Shown here: positions 11,301 through 22,533 of the stretch, one piece after another | How positions within the stretch are numbered: the first letter of the stretch is position 1 | Layout of the letters: every line of letters begins with the position of its first letter | From: Cloeon dipterum | Lineage: Eukaryota > Arthropoda > Insecta > Ephemeroptera > Baetidae | Assembly (NCBI RefSeq): GCF_949628265.1 | Contig: NC_088786.1 | Location: forward strand, 27,053,681-27,117,680 | DNA: 64,000 nucleotides | Reading direction: 5' to 3' | Made by a program: the position numbers and the translations under genes | The notes under the pieces: model-generated | The model's input: only the letters and a program-made list of their open reading frames with translations | The model's database searches: none | Told to the model about the DNA's origin: nothing

Positions 11301-14300
11301 TTTCATTTTCACTCCGTGGGAATTGTACAACATCGCGGTAGACCCTGATTTTTTGTACCTTTGTGGAATTTTCTGCAGGAGTACGAAGCAAGCGGCTTTT
11401 TCTACTTCCTAAACGGCACCTTTAACCTACGACTTTTCTCGTTTCTCCGATTGACCCACGCAGTACGTTTCAAAATTAAACGAACTCTGTTATAATTGCC
11501 AAGCCAGGGGAGCGTGTGGGCTCGAGGAAAGAAAAGAATTGAAAATTAATACGAAACTACATGCCAGGACGTGGAACAAATATAAAGGTATGCTGCTTTT
11601 TCAATTTTATTAGTTTTTCAGCTATTTGAGCGTAGGGAATGAACAGTTCAGTGAGACCGCTAGGCACCTGGCAAGCGTGCCGATGAACACTTCTTTCTTT
11701 AGTCGCGCCACTCTCTCAGCTCTCAGAGCCGCCTGCTCTCGCGGTTCGCTTGCTCGCTCGCTCTCCAGCAGATGCATTATGTATATAACGGACGAACTGC
11801 GGCACTTCGTGGGAAAGTAAACTGATTTTCTATCAAATTACTCAACTCGCACTTCAAAATGCGGCACACGCGAAAATCACCAGATTTTTCGTTGGCTTTC
11901 TCCAAAATATAAAAAAAGGATTTTATTTTACTAATCCCAACAATAATGAAATTATCTTAATTTTGATTCATCGAAGCCAAGACAATGAGAACGAGATCTT
12001 GTTCTGGAGATATTGAGTATTTTTGCACGAAAAGCGTATACGATATGGAAATTCAAGACGGGAAATTAATCGGGAATGGGTGCCAGCTGGCCCGCTAGAC
12101 AACGTAGCGAGAGAAGACGTGCTTTGGAATGGCGAAACGAACAGCAAGCGCAGGCACTCTCGGCTCGCAACTTGCGAAATTCTATTCGAAACCACGATCC
12201 TTATTGTAGGAGACGGACAGCTGACGAGAAACACTCGAGGCATTTAATCAAAGAAGGGCTCTCGATTAAGGAAGTTCAGATATAACTGCCAACACTTCGA
12301 TTTGGCGGAAATTTCTCACGCATTGTTATCGCCTGTATCGTTTTGCATGGCGGTTTGTTAACGGGAGGCCTGCGTGGAAAAGATAAACTGTGGAAACCAC
12401 CATGCAAAACCCCAGGTGGTTGCAGCGGACGGACCGTTGCGAGTAGTGCGTTAGGACGCTATTTAATCCCGCTCACAACTGTTTTAAGGATGCCTTATTG
12501 ATACTCCGCAGGGCCTCTCTCTTTCCATTTTCCCTTGAAAGTCCACTTTTATGGCCGCGAATGTGCTTTTCAGCCACACTGCGGTCTAAATTCGCAGCTG
12601 TATTTTGCCGAGATATCAACTCTTTTTGGCAACCATGCTAAAAATATACGTTCTTGTGAATTAAATCGATCCATCCAAGCAAATAGATTTGCTTTGAATG
12701 TTGTTTTCCACTTTTTTCAGCATGACGACAGTCGAAGTAATATCAAAGCATGCCATAGAATCTTATTTGTGTTCAGAATCCAAGTCGTGGGAAGCATCAA
12801 AAAGGTCGACCTAGGTCTCTTCAAGGGGATGATGATGATTTATTTCTAGGACGGTGATTTTTTCGGCGATGGGGGAATAAAAGTGACGTGACGCGCGGCA
12901 CTGCTTGTAACTGTAGGGGCTGCAGTGTAACTGAAAATCACACGCTCGGCTCCCCCCGCGATCCTTCATTTCGTAGCGGATATTCCATAGAGCAGAGAAA
13001 TATAAAACGTTTAGGGTCAAATCTTTTTACAATGGGCCCTTAGTAGCTTTTGTGTCGGCCAAATGTGTTGCTACCTTCTGCATCAACACATGCAGGGATG
13101 AAGAATAAGAAGAATCTCCACAACGAAAAATACCTTTAGAACACCTGTTTTTTAAAAGATCGCTTTCGGCCGATTTTCGTCGTCTCAGTGTTGGTCGACG
13201 CGGTCGGTCGGCGTTTTTCATGAGAAACGGATTTTTCTGTTCTGTAGATGCAGGCAAGTGGCTTGTGTCTTCAGAGGCAGCAGCCGCCGTAGCCGAGTGA
13301 CCTACTAAGCAAGTAAGACGGCTAGCGGGACATCTCGGCTGCTGCTCCTCCAAAATCGTAATTGCCGCAAAGGATTCGCAAAAAGCTCTTGTTGAAACGT
13401 TACAGGTTTACCGATTCCCGATTTGCACCGTAAAAAAGGCCGTTTCACGCGGCGGTCCCAACCGTGCCGCAGATCTTTAACGAGAGCCGGCAATAAGGCC
13501 GTTTCCATGCCTCGAGCAGGCCTATCGCGTAGTTTTTTTTCTATCAAACGGAACGGATTCTTTTAACTTTCAGTAAACAATATATTTTTGTCAACAGCTT
13601 TCATGTTATTATGCAATAGTTTATGTAGACCATCCAATATTGGCCCAATTGAAAATAATACCGAAGCTCGATTGCCCTCTTCTTTGCATAACTTACTTGT
13701 AAGTCAAATAGCTTATAGACACAACTCAGCTGAAATATCGGAATTTGTTTGTGTCTGCGCTTGTTTAGATTTTCGCAAGAAGCGAGCTGAGGCAAATCAT
13801 CGTAACCTACTCTTTGCAACGAACGAGGCAAGCATAACACACAATTATGCAACAGACTAACTTCATCGCGCCGAGTATTTTAAACTAAGGCTGGGCCGAA
13901 CAATCCACGCGGCGACTTTGGACGCACACGGGGAGTGCAAAATGTCTCTGTGGAAATGTTGAGAATGGAAAACAGAATTCCTCCGATCGCAACGGCCATT
14001 TCCATGCCGATTCGTCGCCACTTTGCAATACTTGGCAATGGTCGAGAGCCGTGGCGAGGCAGGAGAGCGCTTGGCATCATGTTTCTCCTTTCCAAGCGTT
14101 GGCTAAAGAGGGAAAAGGTGCGACATTTTTCTCGCTGCCTCGCATTTCAAGCGACTTTGCCCTTCGACTTTCCACTTGAAAACAACAGGCCTCGATTCTA
14201 GCTGCTCTAAGGATTCCTTGCAAAATATAAAAATAAAAAATCAACTAGATAGATATTCTGATTATAATTGTGAGCCCACAGAAATAATTTCCTGAAAGAC

Positions 14301-16367
14301 TCAAAGCCTAATGAAAATCAGAAAATACCGATTTCAATTTTCCAAAAATTTAACTTATATCCACTAAAAAGCCACTAGCAAAAATTATTTTTATTTGGTA
14401 TTATCTTTAAATTAATTTTGTTTTACGCTTAGGCTAAAAATAACAACACGTGCCTCTTGCAATAGATACTCTTTTCTTTTGTTGTTGCTGCTGCAACTTT
14501 TGGAAAGGAGTTATTACAACAACCATTACTAAACTCAGGTAGAATACCCTTTTATGAAGAAAACCTCCCCCACTGACGCACCGCAAATTTTTAAAATAAA
14601 CCCATTCCATACCACAACAAAAAGCCTGACCCTTCTTTTCATACGAAATGTGTCAAGCCGTGCGCACAATATCAATAAATATATCTGTCTCATTCTCAAT
14701 GGGCCCTAAGAATAACAAAATACAAACTGCCCCAAAGGGACACAAGCGTGAACGCGTGTCTCTAAGGCAAGGCACGTGCCTCACAGGATGGAAAGGGGAA
14801 TAGGGACATTTAAAAATTAAATAAAAATCGAAATGTGCTCTTACCATGAGTCCACTCTCACAATTCGGCAGCAGGGTCAGTCGGCTGCCATGGGCCAGTT
14901 GGTTATCCTCTAGAGTACCGTCCCGCAGTTGCCTGAAACAACATCACCGCAAGTTAGCTGTGGAGGACAAAACCGACGTGTGCTTGTTTGTTTGTTGTTT
15001 TCGCACATTGGGAGCGTGATGAAATGGGAAAAAACCACCGACAGCCTACTTCACTCTGTTAACTGTGCTGCTGATACAAGTTGTTATTTCAGTTTCAGTT
15101 CGATTGAAAATTAGAAGATAACGGAAAGGTGACGACGAATTGCGCCGATTTGAGCCACACGACGCAACTTTGGTTTTTGGACGTTGAAAACAAACGTGAA
15201 TCACGCTTCTTGCGCATAATTGCTTAAAACGCCACTAGCAGCAGTTTCCTGGTGGTGACGCCCAAGGTATACAAATCTTCCCTGTGTTCGCGGCAGGCTC
15301 GGCTTCTGCAGAAAACCAAGTTTCCGGTCTGCGAGTATATTGATTAGAATGAAAAGCTGATAGACCAAGTTTTGCTTTCTCTCCATCAATGAGGTTGTCA
15401 GGGTGTTTGCTTTGACGACCGCAGGGTAGGTTCAAATAATGAGAGCAATTAACGGGACAAACGGAACAAATTGAAAACAAAGGAAAATCAATTTAACGGA
15501 TTGAACAGTGGCTATATCTTGATGGGGTAATAAATTTTAGGCTAGTAAGAGAGCGTCTTATCGCACCACCACGGCAGAAGTGTACCTTTCAATGCATATC
15601 AGGTCGCGGCACCAAAGCTCGACCGCGACGGGGACAAAATGGGGGCTTTGAAAACCCACACCCAATGGCAGGAGCTTTTTTCCGACTTCATGTTACCAAG
15701 CGTTTCTCACTTTTTCTCTCCTCCCTGTTCCGATTGAATGGAGAGAGCACGACACAGAGTTGAGACCGAGACGTGCCCGGATGCAAAACGCCCATTTGCA
15801 CCGAGCATCCCACCGCGAGAAAATTGGAAAATCAGACCGTCGTGCCTTCTCCGGGAGGGCATACTAGACCAAGAAGCGCAATTTAAATGCCCATGCCCGC
15901 AGAGCGAGTGCAGGCCAGGCCAAACGAACCCGTTTTTCGTTCGTCACGACCGACTTGCGCCATTTACGTGTGTTCATACATGCGATATAGACACACACGC
16001 CCGTCGCCCGTTTGGCGGAACAGCATCGCTAGCAAGGCTAATCGATAAAAAGACCCCGAGTTGGTGCGGGCCGGACGCGGGGGATCCGGGTTTCTGCAGA
16101 CCAAAAGGCTCGGGGGGCAAAATGGCGTCCGAGAGGAGCTTTGTACCTGTCCCTGTAGAGCAGGCATATGCGATCCTTCGACAACTTCAGCCGTTTGCTA
16201 ATGCGCTTCTTGAGGGACTCAACCGACTCGCTTGGACACACTGACACCTCTAGCTGGCCGCCGGTTGTCGGGTGCACCACTAGCATCATCTTGGAAGAAT
16301 CTCGGGGGCTGCACCCGCAACCGTCGCCCTCCATTGGCCCCAGCTTATCCTGGCCCCGACGTCTCAC
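8391..16367 (-). CDS. midn: Midnolin / Stuxnet homolog, ubiquitin-independent proteasome adaptor
   Basis: Midnolin carries short-lived nuclear proteins to the proteasome without ubiquitin; the fly homolog Stuxnet lowers Polycomb levels. Six exons, all joining in phase: 16147-16367, 14845-14932, 11018-11074, 10280-10690, 8966-9230 and 8391-8671, giving 440 residues (human 468). Residues about 27-100 are a ubiquitin-like domain. Residues 104-150 ([13 protein letters not shown], then [10 protein letters not shown] and RLGDHMM) and about 260-320 ([26 protein letters not shown]) are the two halves of the Catch domain. They are separated by a Ser/Thr-rich linker of about 110 residues. The C terminus has the basic proteasome-binding helix (about 363-385, rich in R and A). 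The ATG is the first in the UBL exon; a second in-frame ATG lies 11 codons on. Introns of 1.0-3.8 kb make this the least compact gene here. Confidence 0.93.
9231..10279 (-). other. Midnolin intron between the two Catch-domain exons
   Basis: A 1,049-base intron. It holds a 118-codon plus-strand open frame at 9505-9861 with no recognisable domain, which I treat as chance. No other feature is seen. Confidence 0.6.
11075..14844 (-). other. Large midnolin intron (3.8 kb)
   Basis: Bounded by a good donor at 14844 and acceptor at 11075. It contains scattered open frames on both strands of up to about 110 codons, with no domain, codon signature or splice support. Moderately G+C-rich stretches near 12000-12500 and 13000-13550 could hold regulatory DNA, but no specific site was identified. 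Confidence 0.6.
14933..16146 (-). other. First midnolin intron (1.2 kb)
   Basis: Lies between the UBL exon and the next coding exon. The G+C-rich part (about 15740-16146) holds a 168-codon plus-strand open frame that runs on antisense across the UBL exon. I consider it a shadow. Confidence 0.55.
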
Positions 16368-18054
16368 AAATCCTACTCTCGCACGAGCTACAACGGCTGT
16401 CGACAGCCTCTATTGCACTGACTCCACTTCGCCTCTTGCCACTGTGCCTCGGCTGGCTGCGTTATCGCCCCTTGCAATAACTGGTGTAGTTGGATTGCAG
16501 GCGCAAGAGTGGGGTGGCGTGCGGCTATCGACATAGCAAGAGCGGAGAGTGATCCTCTCTGCTATTTCCACTGCATGACTTTTTACTTGGACGATCCTGA
16601 AATAATTTACTTAATTTTAGCTGAACATTAATAAATTGCATAAAATAATGTTGCTATGGTTTTGATTCGTATCATGGCACTCAAAGCTATATAATATATT
16701 ATAATACTCACGCTTTCCACTCACTGTACACTTCTCGGTGTTTTGGGAACAATCAATGGGCCCTATCCTACCGAGTGCGAGTCCTCCTTTCCATATTTGA
16801 TATGCTATAACATAATAAACCTTTAATGCATAATAGGAAAAAGACATCCAAAAGTTTTCCAATTCAATATAATATTTGTTACATAGAAATTTGGTAACAA
16901 GTGTAAGTAAACAAATTTCAGTTTAATGCGTAAGAAGGCCTAGAGTTATAGTTTACCTCACAACGTTGGTTGCGAACGAAACCCTGCTCCCTTACGCCTC
17001 CACTTTTACCATTTTTTTGGCGTTAACATTTTTGGCAACGAGGATGAAGCCTGGTTTTAATTATATTCAACATTTTTGGAAGATTCCGCATATTATGAAA
17101 GAAACGAACTTCAACCTCGTTGCTCAATCCACGAATTTGTAATGATGGTTATTACAATTTATCATGCAATAGGGTAATAGTATGACGCCGAAACTGGTCC
17201 CCTAAACTTTACCTCCCCTTAAGTGTCACTCCCCCTTTCCCCAGCTCCCTCTATGCATAATGAAATCAAATATATACAGCTGCTGTTACACACCTCCAAA
17301 AGGTAAAAACTGTTACCTCTGCACGTCATACTGAGTGTTAGTGCTTCACCTCCTCCAGAGTCCGCGCTGAAAAGAGCCCCGAACCGCCACCGAACCCAAT
17401 CATGAGAAGGTCCACGATGAAAACTTTCAAAGACTTGGGTTAACCTGATAATGATATTATAATTTTCATTAGGATTATAATCATTTTATAGTGATACATA
17501 CTCAGAGGTCTCAGCCACATAATTTTATGCAGTGGCTATAGGCTGAAACGGCTTCATCCGAATTCTGAGTTGGCGGCTGAGCATTTTTGCTGGCAGCTGA
17601 CGCACCTTCAAAATTGAAGTTTGATAATGGCTTAAAACGGCTTGAGGATGCTAATATATTTCTCTCCGGCATTTAGACTTTTTGACAGGCGGCTGGCGTG
17701 ACTGGCACATGGGCATCCTGCTTTTGTTCAAATTCACGAAGGCTTGGCGCCTGACCAAGTGACCAAAAATTAGTCAGCATCGCGCCCGGCTTAACCTCTC
17801 TGGGATCCTTCTGAGCAGCCTAATATGAAAAATGTTAAAAGTTGTTGTTATTTACACCCCGTTCGAGTGGAACACTATGTATAGGTTTGGGGAATTTTCT
17901 GAACTGCCTTGACCAATGACCAATTAAGAAGAAAATGTCTAAAAATAAAAAAATCCCAAGTTCACAGTGGAAAATTTCAATTTGCAAAGATTATTTTAAA
18001 ACTCACTATAATCATTAATTAATTATTAATGATTTCGACTAATACTAAGCTGGT
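16368..18054. other. Midnolin upstream region, no gene recognised
   Basis: About 1.7 kb between the head-to-head midnolin and Nudix genes. The part next to 16367 should hold midnolin 5' UTR and promoter. The rest is A+T-rich and has no supported gene. Confidence 0.45.
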
Positions 18055-18231
18055 CATGTAATATGTATGGAAAAGTTACAGTTTTCGCCATTATGTTAGT
18101 ATAGCTACAGTTCTCGCCGACTTTACCGTTTACACGCATCAAATCTGTTGTCAGTGTTGTCCCTATACTAATAACATTGAAAGGCAAAAACTGTAACTTT
18201 GCGAGACCTGTAACTTTCCCATGTTACGTGA
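18055..18231. repeat. Foldback element 1 (imperfect inverted repeat)
   Basis: The left arm (about 18055-18104) and the reverse complement of the right arm (about 18166-18231) share GGAAAAGTTACAG/GGGAAAGTTACAG and the block around ATGTTAGTATAG/ATGTTATTAGTATAG. The right arm has an extra 17-base copy of the GTTACAG unit. There is no open frame. It looks like a MITE or a hairpin-forming locus; I could not define a target-site duplication. Confidence 0.55.
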
Positions 18232-18415
18232 ATAACTATGTACTGCCTCCTTGCACAGCATATTTAAATTTAGCTTCCTGGCCGTACATTCAAGCAAATA
18301 TAAAATATATCCTTTCCACTTCCAACTTGGTTATTTTTTCCGGTTTCTTACATCTTTTATAGGATTATTTTGTACTTACATCATACATAAATATAAATAT
18401 GCCTATATGTACAAC

Positions 18416-18582
18416 TAAGGACGGTATAACTGGGAACTGGGACTGGCAGACACCGCCATATCTACAGACGGCATATTCACTTCCCCTCTCTCAGCTATAC
18501 GCACCGTATAGCTGAGAGAGAGGAAGTGGGTTCCCGTCTGTAAATATGGCGATGTGCGCCAGTCCTTGTTATACCGTCCTTA
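18416..18582. repeat. Foldback element 2 (near-palindromic, MITE-like)
   Basis: A 167-base near-palindrome. Each end reads TAAGGACGGTATAAC inward and the arms meet at about 18500, around CTCTCAGCTATAC and its complement, with a loop of about 5 bases. The arms also share GCCATAT, TACAGACGG and CACTTCC with a few mismatches and small gaps. The terminal TA on both sides fits a TA target duplication as made by Tc1/mariner-type elements. No transposase is present, so it would be non-autonomous. Confidence 0.8.
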
Positions 18583-18789
18583 TGAACAACATGCTAGATT
18601 TTTAAAATGAAGAGCAGTGCAGCTGGCACATTTCAACTCTGACAACACCGTTCTCACGTGCGTTTAGACTTGACGCTCTCTCTATAAACTGAACGCCCGA
18701 TTCTTTTCCTCGGCATTCCGTAAGAAATTACCAACCAGCACCAGCAGTCACATCCCGGCGGTCCCGCCTCCGCGCCTCCGCACCGCAAC

Positions 18790-20512
18790 ATGGCCTCTAC
18801 TACAGAATCCATGTCGCGGCTCCTCAAACTTGCCCACAAATTCAACTGCTTCTATCTGTCAGGTAAGTCTGTTTTAAGTCATTTCGGTGCGTCTTGCCGG
18901 TGAATTTCAGCCACCTTCTTAGCGCCCGTGGCCGCGGTTAATTCGCGAAGAATTTCTCATCGATTGCATTCGGCGCAATTGTGGACTGTCAAGTTCAATA
19001 GTAAACATTGCAGACACCCGACATTCGATTTGGCCTGATGTCGTTAATAACGTTGCGTTGTAAGGGTCTCTTGTCAGAACTTTTCGAATATGCCCGATTC
19101 GATGTGAAAATCAAACTCCGCGCGTTAGTATGGCAATGTAGACAGTTTTGGAGTTTGTCGCAAAAGCCGCGGTTATTTTTACCAGCACACTTTGTTTTGT
19201 TTTTTAGGATTGCAAAAGGGCGACTGTCGACCATTTGTAGTTGAAGGTCAGCAAGTGGGTCTGGTGCGGCCTGACGTCGCGGCCCAGTTGGCTCGATTCC
19301 CAGAGGTCTTCCTTGTGCACTCTGATGTCGTGGAGCTCAACCCGGCGTTTCGAGATTACAAAGAACGCAGCGCCAAAGTCGACGCGGTCCTGCGGAGGTT
19401 CAGGACGGATGGTGCATTTATCGCTCTGAAAGGATGGCGAGAGGAGGTGGTTATTGCATCATGATCTCCTCTGATAGCCTTAATTCGATGCTGTTATTTC
19501 AGTGTTATGAAGTGCGAGCTGCGTTTTCTAAATGCCCCCTGCTGAAGATGGACAGATCAGCCACTTGTAAGTAGACTGAAAAATTTTTGTGTGAAGCATG
19601 AATTGAAAGTGACCAAATTGTGCTCAGGCCTCTTTGGAATCCGACAGTACGGTGTAGACATCAATGGCTACGTGCTGTGTCCGGAGAGGGGCATGTGTGT
19701 GTGGCTGCAGAAGCGAGCAGCCTCCAAACAAACCTGGCCTGGAAAACTGGACAACATGGTCGGAGGAGGTCTCTCTGTTGGCTTTGGCATTCTGGAAACG
19801 GCTCTCAAGGAGGCAGCTGAAGAAGCTTCCATTCCACGCAGCATACTTGACCAAAAGCTCACCCCAGCTGGTTCTGTCTCGTGAGGGTTTTTTATTCCTA
19901 TATTTTTCAACTTTTGCTAACTATATCATTTGATAAAGGTTTTTCTTCGAGAGTGAAAGAGGTCTCTTCCCAAATACTGAATTTGTTTATGATCTTGAGT
20001 TACCCTTGGACTTTGTACCCAACAATAGTGATGGTGAAGTTGAGAGTTTTGAACTGCTTCCTGCTAAGGTTTGTTGGCTTTAGCAGTCATATAAGCCAAA
20101 TGCTGACATATTTTATTGTGTAGGAGGCGCTGGACAAAATATTCGCACCAGATTTTAAAACTACTAGTTGCCCTGTGGTTTTGGACTTCTTGATCAGGCA
20201 CGGTTTTGTCTCGCCAGATTCAGGTTTGGAAACACATTATTTGGAATGCATTTTAAATTAAAAAAAAATATTCCTAATGCGCATAGTCTGGCCTGATGAG
20301 GGTATTACTTATCTCATGCCGCATGAGTGAATAAACATTTAATCTCTTTTGAGTCGAGTTGAGAAATTTAATGTATTGCATCTGGTCATGTTTTGTTCAC
20401 AGAGCCAGAATTTCCACAACTGATAGAGTTGCTGCATGTGCCACTGCAGAGTCTCTACAATCGAACACAGAAGAGCAGACGTCTAGAAAATGGTGATATA
20501 AGCAGTAATTAA
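18790..20512 (+). CDS. DUF4743-Nudix hydrolase (thiamin-diphosphate damage-control type)
   Basis: Seven exons: 18790-18862, 19208-19446, 19503-19566, 19628-19880, 19939-20068, 20124-20223 and 20403-20512, giving 322 residues. The N-terminal 125 or so residues match the DUF4743 layout, and a Nudix fold follows. It has GVDINGYV, then the Nudix box region from GGGLSVGFGILE to KEAAEEASIP, with the metal-binding KE..EE core. The combination is found in yeast YJR142W, plant Nudix 20/24 and fly CG12567. Some members are reported to hydrolyse oxidised forms of thiamin diphosphate, sparing enzymes that use it. That function is inferred from the family, not seen here. The start ATG is in a good context 24 codons before the first donor. 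The gene runs head to head with midnolin. I am sure of the family and less sure of the substrate. Confidence 0.9.
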
Positions 20513-22517
20513 ATTAGTTAAAGGAGTTACTTAGTCTCAGCTCAGCCAAATCGGACCTGATTTGTGATATTATTCTGCGTAATGGGTTCTTTGGCTGGTC
20601 GCCTCGCTTGCTCAACGGCAAAAAATTAACAACAGCTTTGGCCGCCAGCCACATTCTAGTACAAACCTCCTTTAGCGATTTTTTTATAATTCCCCCGTAG
20701 CACATTTATTAACTTTTGCATTTTTAGACATATTTTACACTCTTGTATTATTAAAAGTGATTTCCGCTAGATCTGATGACAATTTTGATGAATTGGTGAT
20801 AACTTTGATTTATCATTGGTTTCGCAATTTGAAGTTAGTGCTAGCACCACAACAGGACATCTTTTTGAAAGCTTACGCGTTTATGCGTCAGGCTGAGGTG
20901 CAGATTAAAGAAATTTCCAAGCATACCTAATGCACTGCCTAATAGCAATACAGTTTGACCCTGGGAAGCTTAAAAGCCAAATCTTCCAAACTCTGGTGCA
21001 AATTTTCCTAGTTTTGATTCTAAATATCCACAAGTCTACAATCTTCCTCTGAAACCTCCACATATTACACTTCATGAAAACATACTTTTAAGAGCCCTTT
21101 ACCCTTGGGTCATAATTGACTGCAGCTAATTAGATGCTTCGTCTGTGTCCTAACGCTTTGCTGGCACAAAAGAACAGCTTCAATGTCACGTACTCCTGCC
21201 CCTTCAATTTTTTGTATACAGTTGGTGTGGTGCTTTTATCTTAACTCTCAAATTTGCTGGCTCATTTGAGGTTAGTTTTGTAATAAGTTCTTACGTTTTC
21301 GAAACCGCGTTGATTCATTACTCTCTAGTTTTGTATTTATTAATTTTAGTTTTTGTCGCTTGAACAACAATTCACTCTAAAAACTTGCTTGCACATTTTC
21401 ATATCGTGTAATGGATGTCAAAGAAATTTTGAGAATCTACATATATATATATATATTGAAGATGAAAATTTTCAGTCGGGTTGATTATGTTAAAACTTGA
21501 TATATCGAGACCATTCATAGTCGCAGACTCTGCCGCTGCAGTATATTTGAAACCTAATTTGAAGTATTTGAGTTCACGCACAACTCGCGAACGGTGTTTC
21601 ATAAATCTATGCGTGAATATTGAGTAAAATGTCGTGTGATTTATGGGAGTCGCATGCCATGCACTATTGGCTATTTAGTAACACCCAAAATCAGGTGTGC
21701 ACAAAAATAAGAAGGATGCTGTGATATCAAGTGCGAATCTGCTGTTGTGGTTAATCATGAGTGTCACTGGTTCACTTGAGTGGTTTATACTTTTTTCAAC
21801 AGAAAGCAGGCTTAAACTTGATTGAATTAAATTGAGTTTATTCCGAGGTTTGAAGTGTGAATGGCGTCTGTCGCAAGTTTGGCAAGAAAAATGGTTTCAA
21901 TGACTACTATTTATATTTCACCGCCATAATATACATATAACACGCCGCTTGTAAAACCTCGATTCCAAAAATACCGGGAAACCAACAATGTGGAAAAGGT
22001 TGAATTTTTACTGCAATTTCATCGAGTGTTGGCGTTTTGACAAAACTTGGTCGATATGGCTGTATTACATTTGATTTGGAGAAAGAAAGCGTACAGTGTA
22101 TGATTTGTGAAGCTCAACTTAAAGCTTCAGAAATTTCTAGTCAATGTATTCTTCTTAAGGCCCATGTTATATTATCCAAGCAGTCAACTCGGAAATGAGA
22201 AAAACTTCATTATATGAATGTACTTCTTATTTGTATATTTTAACTTCGAAAATCTGAAGCACTTCACGCATATATATATACACACAGAAAGTGAACTTCA
22301 AAAGCAGTCTAAGTACTTGATACTAGTGGTGAAGCTGTATGAATGCCAACTTAACTTTAAATGGTACTAGTAATTTATACGTAAGTCAAAAAGTTTAAAT
22401 ACATGAATCTTTTTCATTTTTAAAATAATTTTCACTTTTGTTGCTTAGAAGTTTGTATTTTAGTATGGTTCTTTTAAGAGGATAAAAATAAAAATGTTGT
22501 TTTGACACACAAAATCC
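20513..22517. other. Convergent spacer, no gene recognised
   Basis: About 2 kb of A+T-rich DNA between the Nudix gene (plus) and the SPATA6-like gene (minus). It includes a short AT dinucleotide run near 21441. Part is probably 3' UTR. I see no exon, RNA gene or element. Confidence 0.45.
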
Positions 22518-22523
22518 TTTATT
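22518..22523 (-). terminator. Polyadenylation signal AATAAA of the SPATA6-like gene
   Basis: The minus strand reads AATAAA 11 bases past the stop codon at 22534. This very short 3' UTR supports the chosen last exon. Confidence 0.6.
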
Positions 22524-22533
22524 AGTGACGATT

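Noticed and set aside
15738-16244. A 168-codon plus-strand open frame upstream of midnolin
   Set aside because: Overlaps the midnolin UBL exon antisense, no domain, and lies in G+C-rich DNA where long chance frames are common.
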